A stretch of DNA of 60,906 nt from Bdellovibrionales bacterium (lineage in GTDB: Bacteria > Bdellovibrionota > Bdellovibrionia > Bdellovibrionales > UBA1609), in the NCBI GenBank assembly GCA_019637855.1, contig JAHBUX010000018.1, forward strand, positions 1 through 60,906. Direction: 5' to 3'. A program made the translations under genes and the position numbers. This document shows, piece after piece, positions 53,416 to 60,906 of this stretch. How positions within the stretch are numbered: position 1 is the stretch's first letter; each line of letters opens with the position of its first letter. Below the pieces are notes generated by a model that saw only the letters and a list, made by a program, of their open reading frames with translations, was not told the origin of the DNA and did no database searches.

Positions 53416-56154
53416 CTACCGCATTCCCGCCAACGTCCGAATCAACGCCTCATGATCAATCGGCTTCGTAATATGATCATCAAACCCGCTGCGCAAAGAC
53501 CTTTGACGTTCCTCTTTCATTGCATGTGCCGTCAAAGCGATAATTGGCTTCTTAAATCCACGCTGACGCAAAATCTTCGTGGCTTCATAGCCATCCATCT
53601 CCGGCATCTGCAAATCCATCAATATCAAGCTGAACTCGCCCCTAGACGCTTTCTCCACGGCTTCCCGGCCATTGCCGGCGATCTCTACCGAAGCTCCCGC
53701 TAACCGCAAAATCTTACTGATCAAAATCTGGTTATCCACGCTATCGTCGACAATCAACACCTTCATCTGGCGCAAATCCACTTTGGGCCGCAACGGATCG
53801 ACCACAATCACATTGTTCACCGTCTGCTGAGCACTATGGAACAACAACTGCTCCGTAATCCCCAGATCGATGGTCACCGTAAACGTACTCCCCTTGCCAA
53901 GCGCCGTGTCTGTCAACTTCACATCACCGCCCAAAGCCATCGCTAACTTTCGCGACAGCGCCAATCCCAAACCCGTACCTCCGAACCGACGGGTGGTTGA
54001 GGCGTCAGCCTGCGTGAACGGAGTGAAAAGACGTTCGATCTGCTCAGCCGCAATGCCTTCGCCACTATCGGTTACACTGAACGCCAGCTGGGAACGGCCA
54101 CTTTCCCCCAACACCGTTTTAATACGCACATGCACCGTGCCCTGATTGGTGAACTTGATCGCATTACCCACCACATTCAACAGCACCTGTCGTAAACGTG
54201 ACGGATCCGTTTTGATAACACTGGGAACCACACCTTCAGAAGTGATCATCAGTGCAATGCCCTTTTCAGCCGCCTTCAAATTCAATACGGACCCAATCTC
54301 TGTCATCACCTCGGAGAAGACGACCTCCACAATCTCAATCTCCATCCGTCCCGCTTCGACTTTGGACAGATCGAGAATGTCATTGATAATGGTGGAGAGC
54401 AGGCGACCATTGCGTTTGATCACCTCCAAACTGTTCAGCCGCTCGGAGGCACTCATATTGTCGTCTATTAACAACTCCGAAAAACCTAAAACCGCACCCA
54501 GCGGAGTGCGAATCTCGTGGCTCATGTTCGCCAAAAATGCACTCTTCGTAGCATTGGCCACTTCCGCCGATTCTTTTGCCCTCTTTAACTCAGCTTCGAT
54601 CTCTTTGTGCTTGGTGATGTCGGTCGCCACTAAAATCAAGCCTGAGACAACGCCCACGGATTCGAACTCGGGCACAAGAGTGACATTCAAGAACATATGC
54701 TTTTCATGGGCACCGGCTTGACGCTCGTAACTCACAACCTCACCCTGCAGAGCGCGCCGGACATAGCTGACGGCGGCCTGGTAGTTCTCCTCTCCCAAAA
54801 CCTCACGCATCTGCTTGCCGACCACAGACTGACCTGGGGTTGTCCACTCACAAAACGCCTCATTGGCAAACAAGAAGGTCTCGCGTAGATCGAGCTGAGC
54901 CAGCAAAACGGGAACGGCGTCCGTGATGGTGCGCAGCTGTCGCTCACGTTGCTCCAAGGCCCGCGTCCGCAGTCCCACCCGCTTTTCCAACTCTTCGTTT
55001 GATTCGTAAAGCAGGCGCTGCGACTCTTTGGACTGCGTGATGTCTCGAGTCACCTTCGAAAAACCAACGACGTTGCCCTCGCCGTCATAGAGCGCCGCTA
55101 AAACTACATTGGCCCAGTACACCGAACCATCTTTGCGCACGCGCGGCGCTTCGCACTCAAAGTGGCCAGCGGCTTTCGCCGCCCGTAGCTCGTCTTCAGC
55201 CGCACGCGAGTTACGCTCTTCGGGCGTGTAGAATATCGACAAATGACGACCAAGAATCTCTTTTTCAGAATAGCCCGTGATGCGCTCAGCCCCTGAATTC
55301 CAGGTCGTAATATTGCCCTCGGCATCCAACATAAAAATGGCATACTCTTTCACCGCCTCTACGAGGCGACGAAATCTCTCTTCACTCTGTCCTAGAATAT
55401 CGCGAGCACGTTTGCTGTTGCGATTTAAAATCTTCTGCCCCATGGAGCTAGCGAGCGCGATCCCCAATATAAAAAGTGTCGCCGCAATCACGGTGAACGT
55501 AAGGTTCGATGTCACCATCAAATTGGAGTCTTCGATACCTACGGAAGGCGTATGCACAAAGGTCGCGGCAAGCATACCGATATAGTGCATACCCGCTATG
55601 GCAAAACCCATCAGCACGCTGGCCAAAAGCATTTGCCACAGCTGCACAACCTTGCTGCGCAGGCGAATCAAAACAAAGAGTGCCCCAAAGGAAGCGCCAA
55701 GCGCGGTCAACACCGAAAGCACAACCAGATAGACGTTCCACTGAATCACGGCGCTCATGCGCATCGAATACATACCGATGTAATGCATGCCCGCGATGGC
55801 CGCCGCCATGGCCACGCCGCCTGAAATGATCGAACCCATCGGCACGATGTCACGACTGATGATAAACAGCGCGAGCGCCGAGGCACCAATGGCCACCAAG
55901 ATCGAAAGCACCATAAGGGGGACGTCATAGGCCATCGCCATGTCAGGCATCTCAAACGCCAACATGCCTATGAAATGCATGCTCCAAATGCCGAAACCCA
56001 TAGCCAGAGCGGCACAGCTCAACCACCAGTTTTTGGCGCGCCCTCGGGCCTGCACAACGTTATGAGCCATGTGCAAAGCGACGTACGATGCGAAAACCGC
56101 AACAACTACGGAAAGCGTAACCAGCAATGGATCAAAACGGGTATCCATGACCAT
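53416..56154 (-). CDS. MHYT/PAS hybrid sensor histidine kinase
   Basis: A 912-residue inner-membrane kinase. About seven N-terminal helices form an MHYT sensor with three motif copies (MHFIGM 59-64, MHYIGM 123-128 and 189-194), thought to sense O2, CO or NO through bound copper. Two PAS domains follow (about 255-375 and 400-515), then HisKA with H546 (SHEIRTP), HATPase_c (NVVGNAIKF, DSGEGI, GGTGLGL) and a C-terminal receiver with D847 (LILMDLQMPEMDG) and the KP pair. No DNA-binding output is attached. It starts 23 bp after the FecR-barrel gene on the same strand, so the two may be co-transcribed. An ATG two codons later is an alternative start. Confidence 0.92.
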   Translation of the reverse strand: MVMDTRFDPLLVTLSVVVAVFASYVALHMAHNVVQARGRAKNWWLSCAALAMGFGIWSMHFIGMLAFEMPDMAMAYDVPLMVLSILVAIGASALALFIISRDIVPMGSIISGGVAMAAAIAGMHYIGMYSMRMSAVIQWNVYLVVLSVLTALGASFGALFVLIRLRSKVVQLWQMLLASVLMGFAIAGMHYIGMLAATFVHTPSVGIEDSNLMVTSNLTFTVIAATLFILGIALASSMGQKILNRNSKRARDILGQSEERFRRLVEAVKEYAIFMLDAEGNITTWNSGAERITGYSEKEILGRHLSIFYTPEERNSRAAEDELRAAKAAGHFECEAPRVRKDGSVYWANVVLAALYDGEGNVVGFSKVTRDITQSKESQRLLYESNEELEKRVGLRTRALEQRERQLRTITDAVPVLLAQLDLRETFLFANEAFCEWTTPGQSVVGKQMREVLGEENYQAAVSYVRRALQGEVVSYERQAGAHEKHMFLNVTLVPEFESVGVVSGLILVATDITKHKEIEAELKRAKESAEVANATKSAFLANMSHEIRTPLGAVLGFSELLIDDNMSASERLNSLEVIKRNGRLLSTIINDILDLSKVEAGRMEIEIVEVVFSEVMTEIGSVLNLKAAEKGIALMITSEGVVPSVIKTDPSRLRQVLLNVVGNAIKFTNQGTVHVRIKTVLGESGRSQLAFSVTDSGEGIAAEQIERLFTPFTQADASTTRRFGGTGLGLALSRKLAMALGGDVKLTDTALGKGSTFTVTIDLGITEQLLFHSAQQTVNNVIVVDPLRPKVDLRQMKVLIVDDSVDNQILISKILRLAGASVEIAGNGREAVEKASRGEFSLILMDLQMPEMDGYEATKILRQRGFKKPIIALTAHAMKEERQRSLRSGFDDHITKPIDHEALIRTLAGMR

Positions 56155-56177
56155 GGCATCAAAGTAACACCGCGAAC

Positions 56178-58703
56178 TTAAAAATCGTAGCCTAAACGCA
56201 TTTCGGCGTTAGAGTAAAATAGCCATTGTTTGCCAATATTTTTTTCCGTCGCCGAGCTATAGGAGAATTTGTAGTCGTGCATCTGACCATACCAGAATAG
56301 ACCGGTCTTGAGATTGCGGGTCAGAAGATAGGACGCCCCGATCGATCCGTCGAAAGCCGTAACCGGAGTCACGTGAAACTGATTCCCCCCCTCGGTGTCC
56401 GACTTGATCGGCTGCTGATAGCGCATACTCCAATGGTACTTGATGCGACCTACGGTCTCCGCAAAGAACCCCAAAGACGCCGTGGTCATATTGTTGGCCG
56501 CTTGGATCAAACTGCGGCCAGCAACAAACAAAAATGGAAAACGATGCATTTGCAAGCCCGCGCGCACGCCCCACTTGAGGGGGTAGTTAAGCACCTCTCC
56601 CCGCCACGGAAGCATAGCGAGCATCTCTCCGGAATAGGTGCTCCATACGAAGTCGCGCTTATCCACCGGGTAGTTATCGACCCGCACATCACCCGGCGTA
56701 CGCTTGTAGGAAACCACACCGCCATAATGGTCGTTCAGATAGCCCGCCTCGATAAAAAGGCTGGGTGCCTTAGTGTTTTTGTACTCCACATCCGCCGTAC
56801 TGGCGATCGTTTGACGGACCAACACGAAGTTAAAGCCCGTTCCCGCCCATAGCCATGCGCCTACTTTGTCCCACCACGAACGCTCAACTTTCAAAGTCGC
56901 TCGATTGGAGGCCATGTCTTGAGCCGGCTCGCGCTGAGGCTCTTGTTTTTGCGCCAAGACGGGTACGGGTACCGGCGCAGGTTCTGTTTTAAAACGATAG
57001 CTCTCCGACCAACCTGAGATCGGCTGGCCCGCACGGCCTAAAGCCCGAACTTTATAAGAGTATGTCACACCCGGCGCGAGTGCCGCCTTGTGCATGGACC
57101 CCGCGGTAAAAAAACTCGACATGCGACCGCGAGAATCTTGCAACTGTCCTTCGTACTTGGTGGCAAACAGAATCGGCGACCAATTCAACTGCCCCTTGTC
57201 GTCAGCACGCAACGCCTTAGGCGCCTCCATCGCAATTCGCAAACGATGGATCGAGGGCCTAGTCTGACTCTCACCTTGAGCCGCCATATGATAGAGGAAA
57301 TCCAAACGACCAGGCAAAATCCATTCCGCCGGAAGGTCCGGCGTACGCTGCACTTTCTCCTCATCCGAGTGGCGGCGCGACAACACAAGGTCATAGCCCT
57401 TGCGCATATAATTAGAAAAATAGTCTGCGAAATGTCTCTGCGCCCGCAGGTGATTCTGCACTTGAGCCACTGGGGCTTTGTATAAAGCCTTTGGATACTC
57501 CAGATTGGGAATCAAGATATCATAAGCCATTCCGCCACGAGCCATGCGATGCACATCAAGTGGCTCGCGCACATAGATCGGCAGCGGATCGGTCCATGCA
57601 CTCTGCAAACGATCCGCTTCATAAAGGGAACGAGCACGAACGAAATAATCCCCCAGAACGAGCTCAACCTCGACTTCCGGGGCCGAGCTCAATTTGTCTG
57701 CGATCAGCTGTTGAAATTGTGCATCCCGGGCGATCTGCACGTGCAGACCACTTCCAGGTGTAAGAGGCTGGACTTCAACCTTTAAATTGAGCTTGTCCGC
57801 AGTCTCAAAACCTTCTCGCGCTTTAGGCGCTTTGATCACGGGCGCTTGTGGTTTTGCCAAAACCAGCTGGCGCGTTTCACTGAGGTTGCCATGCGAGTCC
57901 TTCACGCGCACATATTGCGCAGAAGGTACGTTCAGAGCGACTGAAATAGCGGCTTTCCCCTTGAGGTTCTCTTTGGCGGTCAAACGCGAAAAATCGGAAG
58001 TTTCCGAAATTTCGACGGCAAACTCATCTTGCGCATTGGTCGAGCGCAATGAAGAGTAGCTCCAAGCCAAATCGACACGCCGACGATCCTCGAACGAATA
58101 GAAGTGTGAACGCTGAGGCAAATTAAAACGCAGAGGGTCCTCTTTGCCCACCACCATGCTGTCGTTAGGCGTAAGATTCTGAGCTTTGCCATCACGAATG
58201 ACGCGCGCAATGCCGCTCTGAACCTTAACGCGCATCTTGCCGTCTTTTTTCACCAAGGAAAGCTGCGTTTTCTCGCTCGAAGAAAACTCAACGACTTCAC
58301 CGTTGCTTTCAATTCTCAGCTTATCGCCAGGTGCGATCCAGCCGCGCAAACTTCCATAGTTGAGATCGAGGGTGCTGAACAGGTCGCTCTTGCGCAGAAC
58401 AATTAAAGTGTTCGAGTCTACGCGCAAATCGGATGCGCCCACTTTGAGATCCACTTGGCTGCGCTCGCCGGCGAAAATCGCGTCGTCAAAAATCAACTTT
58501 TCGTCCGACCGCGCTTTTTGCCAATGCAATTCATTCTTGTAGCGCACGCGCATATCACCGGAGCCGCCGACGATCATCGCAATCGCATCCGTCCCGCCGC
58601 GCTCGCGGCTATTGAAGATGGAGTCAAAGCCATAGAATGCGCCCATGGTCAGACACAGAAGTAAGAGCGCCAAAATAATAAGAATACGATCGGTTCTTTG
58701 CAT
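56178..58703 (-). CDS. FecR-domain protein ending in a beta-barrel-like domain
   Basis: An 841-residue exported protein. A hydrophobic N-terminus (about 6-27) is a signal or anchor. About 40-190 is a FecR-like beta domain (FAGERSQVDLKVGASDLRVDSNTLIVLRKS, GSLRGWIAPGDKLRIESNG). About 200-590 holds several fibronectin-III-like segments (YVRVKDSHGNLSETRQL, YSYKVRALGRAGQPISGWSESYRFKT). A Pro/Gln-rich linker leads to a barrel-like part (about 630-841) ending MRLGYDF. It might span the periplasm, with peptidoglycan or surface contacts. Whether the N-terminus is cleaved is unclear. It probably shares an operon with the histidine kinase. Confidence 0.78.
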   Translation of the reverse strand: MQRTDRILIILALLLLCLTMGAFYGFDSIFNSRERGGTDAIAMIVGGSGDMRVRYKNELHWQKARSDEKLIFDDAIFAGERSQVDLKVGASDLRVDSNTLIVLRKSDLFSTLDLNYGSLRGWIAPGDKLRIESNGEVVEFSSSEKTQLSLVKKDGKMRVKVQSGIARVIRDGKAQNLTPNDSMVVGKEDPLRFNLPQRSHFYSFEDRRRVDLAWSYSSLRSTNAQDEFAVEISETSDFSRLTAKENLKGKAAISVALNVPSAQYVRVKDSHGNLSETRQLVLAKPQAPVIKAPKAREGFETADKLNLKVEVQPLTPGSGLHVQIARDAQFQQLIADKLSSAPEVEVELVLGDYFVRARSLYEADRLQSAWTDPLPIYVREPLDVHRMARGGMAYDILIPNLEYPKALYKAPVAQVQNHLRAQRHFADYFSNYMRKGYDLVLSRRHSDEEKVQRTPDLPAEWILPGRLDFLYHMAAQGESQTRPSIHRLRIAMEAPKALRADDKGQLNWSPILFATKYEGQLQDSRGRMSSFFTAGSMHKAALAPGVTYSYKVRALGRAGQPISGWSESYRFKTEPAPVPVPVLAQKQEPQREPAQDMASNRATLKVERSWWDKVGAWLWAGTGFNFVLVRQTIASTADVEYKNTKAPSLFIEAGYLNDHYGGVVSYKRTPGDVRVDNYPVDKRDFVWSTYSGEMLAMLPWRGEVLNYPLKWGVRAGLQMHRFPFLFVAGRSLIQAANNMTTASLGFFAETVGRIKYHWSMRYQQPIKSDTEGGNQFHVTPVTAFDGSIGASYLLTRNLKTGLFWYGQMHDYKFSYSSATEKNIGKQWLFYSNAEMRLGYDF

Positions 58704-58791
58704 AGGTTCTCATTTTGAGAATCGGCAGATCTGTGACAATATTTGAGGTCCAGGTTGAATCCGCCGATAAGGAGACTCGTCGGAGGACTAG

Positions 58792-59079
58792 GTGAACTCG
58801 CCGTACCACTTACGCATTTTGCTACTCGCAGCCGTATTGCTCACGGCCAGCGCGTGCGGTAACGGCGGCTCCATCAACTTTGATCCAGGCTATCTGACCA
58901 AGACCTACGCAGTCCCCAAATTCACAATGACCGAGGGTGGCCTCGCCTTGGTGGTGGAAGACGGTTTGACTCCCACCACTGGCTACCATGGCAAATTGCA
59001 GTTCAACTCGGTCAGTGGGATCAAGATGAGCAACGCCTCTCACTACGCCAAGATCAAATACACGGTTCGCAACCGTTAA
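58792..59079 (+). CDS. Small NGG-type lipoprotein (second copy)
   Basis: A 95-residue lipoprotein. The start is GTG at 58792, with GGAGG 5 nt upstream. The signal ends LLTASAC (Cys22). The mature part begins CGNGG and contains GGLALVVEDG and TTGYHGK, in the order seen in the protein encoded at 5804-6094. No family recognised. It is divergent from the FecR-barrel gene and lies 123 bp before the fibre gene. Confidence 0.78.
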   Translation: MNSPYHLRILLLAAVLLTASACGNGGSINFDPGYLTKTYAVPKFTMTEGGLALVVEDGLTPTTGYHGKLQFNSVSGIKMSNASHYAKIKYTVRNR

Positions 59080-59202
59080 TCACAGAGCGTTCCATTAAAG
59101 TTCGCCAGGCCCTTTCCGTGTCTCAAAACGAGCCGGACTTTTGTCATAAATCGTAAAATCCCTGATCAAGTATTGCCCAAATAAAACCGATACATATAAC
59201 AG

Positions 59203-60906
59203 ATGACAAACTCACGTTTGCGGAAGGTCGCGCTCAATCTAATCTTGTCTCTTCTCGCCATGTTCGCGTCGCTATATACGCATGTTGTTTATGCAGGAAC
59301 TACGGCCGGCGGTTCTGTTCAAGGAACCTTGTTCGATTCCACCGGCGCGCCGGTCACATCCACCAGCGTCAATTTCAAACTGCAGGTTTTAGACAAGAAT
59401 GCAGCCTGCGTTCTCTATGAAGAGATCCATTTGGGCGTGAATTTATCGCAAACCAATGGCGACTTCTCTCTCGACCTGGGCTCCGGCACTTCGGGCGTGA
59501 ACAACACCAATGGCACAGCCGTCCTCGATCCTTCTATTTTCCGCAACGATCGTTCCCTAACCGCTTTTACCGGTTGCCCGAGCGGTTTGATTTTCGCGTC
59601 CGGGGACGAGCGTTTGATTCGCGTGCAATTTGATGTGGCCGGCGGCAGCACCTACGCGCTGCTTAGCCCCGATATGAAAGTGGCCGGCGGCGCTTACTCT
59701 GCCGTCGCTGAAACTCTGCAAGGCAAAAAGCCCTCTGATTTTATTCAAGTCGTGAATAATGGCACGGCCGTTCTGACTCAATCCAATGTGGAGAACATTT
59801 TCTCCGTCGCCAACTATCCGATTCTTACCAGCTTGCTGGCCGGCACTTTGCCGACGACGGGTGGTTCCGTAATCAACGTGAACAACCAACGCCTGACGGG
59901 TGTGGCCACTCCCGGCACCACTTCGGATGCGGTGAACAAAGGTTATGCCGACACTTATATCGGCGGCAAGCAAACAGATCTCACTGGCGTAGGCACTGGC
60001 TTTGGCGGTGGACAGACTCTGGTGTGGGATCAAATCAACGGTCGTTGGACTACTGGAAGTGCTGTCACTAGCGACAACACCAAACTGCCATTGGCAGGCG
60101 GTACGATGACCGGCCCGGTCACCATGTCGGGCTTTGATCTCTTTGCTGTTGGTAATATCACTATGCAGGCGCAAAAGACTCTGATGCTCGGTCGCTACAC
60201 CGATGCGCAAGAGGCCACTTTGCTCGCCAACCTAACCACGCTAGGCACCGGTGCTACCGGGACCAGCTGGTACAACACCGACAGCAAAACTTTGAAGATC
60301 TGGCACGGCACCGCCGCCGCCAAACAAGCCTACTTAAGTTCGACTGACAAATTAGATGCTTCATGGATTCCGAACACGGCCGTCACCGCCGCCACTTATG
60401 GCGCTGCGGGAACTGTTCCGGTATTCACCGTGGGCGCCGACGGTCGTATCACAGCGGCTTATGGCACGACCATCTCAGGCATCGCACCTAGCGGCAACGC
60501 CAGCGGCGATCTCACAGGCACCTATCCGGCTCCACAAATTAAGAACAATGCGATCACTGCGGACAAGATCAACAGCACCGGCGTCGCCATCAATCGTCTT
60601 ATCGCCACCGATTCGTCGGTGCCGAATAATCTCACTTACTTTGAGTGCCCCGATCCTGACGATATCATGCATTGGACCACCAACGGCTGGCAGTGTACGA
60701 CCGTGGGAGCCCTTTCTCCGGTGAAGACCGTGGCTAGTAAAACTCCGGATGCCGCGGGCAATGTGGCGTTGACCGCCTACGATATCAACGGCATCGAATC
60801 CGCCGCCACCAAAGAATATGGTACGGGCGCGGGAGAACTGGTTGAACTCGACGTAAACGGTAAAATCCCAGCCTCGCTTTTGCCGACGACAAGTTTGTCG
60901 TGGCCA
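59203..60906 (+). CDS. Chimeric phage-tail-like fibre protein, truncated by window edge
   Basis: The frame is open for 568 codons to the end of the window, without a stop. A signal peptide (about 1-31, ending VVYA) precedes an N-terminal domain (about 35-170) with VQGTLFDSTGAPVTSTSVNFKL, similar to surface-protein beta domains. Then come motifs from phage tail fibres: LPLAGGTMTGPVTM (about 296-309), a GDLTGTYPAPQI repeat (about 435-446) and NGKIPASLLPTT near the edge. This mosaic of exported leader and tail-fibre segments resembles the MAT fibres of Bdellovibrio, which trimerise on the cell surface and recognise prey. No clear ribosome-binding site precedes the ATG. Confidence 0.85.
   Translation, partial: MTNSRLRKVALNLILSLLAMFASLYTHVVYAGTTAGGSVQGTLFDSTGAPVTSTSVNFKLQVLDKNAACVLYEEIHLGVNLSQTNGDFSLDLGSGTSGVNNTNGTAVLDPSIFRNDRSLTAFTGCPSGLIFASGDERLIRVQFDVAGGSTYALLSPDMKVAGGAYSAVAETLQGKKPSDFIQVVNNGTAVLTQSNVENIFSVANYPILTSLLAGTLPTTGGSVINVNNQRLTGVATPGTTSDAVNKGYADTYIGGKQTDLTGVGTGFGGGQTLVWDQINGRWTTGSAVTSDNTKLPLAGGTMTGPVTMSGFDLFAVGNITMQAQKTLMLGRYTDAQEATLLANLTTLGTGATGTSWYNTDSKTLKIWHGTAAAKQAYLSSTDKLDASWIPNTAVTAATYGAAGTVPVFTVGADGRITAAYGTTISGIAPSGNASGDLTGTYPAPQIKNNAITADKINSTGVAINRLIATDSSVPNNLTYFECPDPDDIMHWTTNGWQCTTVGALSPVKTVASKTPDAAGNVALTAYDINGIESAATKEYGTGAGELVELDVNGKIPASLLPTTSLSWP

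Noticed and set aside
53156-53455. A 99-codon plus-strand open frame rich in Pro, Arg and His
   Set aside because: It lies in a GC- and C-rich low-complexity stretch, has no ribosome-binding site, no recognisable domain and overlaps the end of the histidine kinase gene.

Overview
The window looks like chromosomal DNA of a Gram-negative, double-membrane bacterium, most likely a member of the Bdellovibrionota (Bdellovibrio-like predators and relatives). This placement is an inference. It rests on the many lipoproteins, outer-membrane barrels and secreted peptidases, on a chimeric phage-tail-like fibre gene at the right edge that resembles the mosaic adhesive trimer (MAT) fibres of Bdellovibrio, on a split DUF222-like/HNH gene of a type common in that group, and on a cluster that would fit the mannose-bearing, phosphate-free lipid A known from B. 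bacteriovorus. No rRNA, tRNA, CRISPR array, IS element or replication origin was recognised. Gene density is high, with many 1, 4 or 8 bp stop/start overlaps.

Layout. 0-9.3 kb: glycosyltransferase, hotdog protein, nitronate monooxygenase, a multidomain M28 peptidase lipoprotein, small membrane proteins and a MATCAP-like metallopeptidase coupled to an outer-membrane protein. 9.5-15.6 kb: a large subtilase, an HNH nuclease, a barrel/propeller-lipoprotein pair and an abundant-looking lipoprotein with its own terminator. 15.7-20.5 kb: a minus-strand cluster encoding an FHA protein, a GT9 heptosyltransferase, a GT22 mannosyltransferase and a PAP2 phosphatase. 20.7-28.4 kb: secreted endonuclease I, patatin, the polyphosphate pair ppk1/ppx, a divergent ETF-quinone oxidoreductase and a HIT protein.

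28.5-38.7 kb is the most unusual part. It is a tight five-gene operon that begins with a ClpB/HSP100-like double AAA+ protein carrying a clear Sec signal peptide. Four large, unrecognised proteins follow, each with a signal sequence and a few central membrane helices. A strongly codon-biased, Ala-rich secreted protein follows under separate control. I propose this as a candidate undescribed envelope machine: an exported, or at least membrane-anchored, AAA+ remodelling enzyme with dedicated membrane partners.

39.7-51.1 kb holds metabolism and signalling genes: a ROK sugar kinase, PdxH, a duplicated receiver-like/PilZ-like regulator, a cNMP-binding/zinc-ribbon protein, an RNase Y with a degenerate KH loop, a GKRP/MurQ-like double SIS protein, a thiolase, a proline iminopeptidase and an L,D-transpeptidase. 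51.1-53.4 kb is a gene-poor, repeat-rich patch. It contains a frameshifted HNH gene, a perfect 24 bp palindrome, an 18-unit TATC microsatellite and other repeats. 53.4-60.9 kb encodes an MHYT/PAS hybrid histidine kinase, a FecR-to-barrel protein, a second copy of the small NGG lipoprotein found at 5.8 kb, and the truncated fibre gene.
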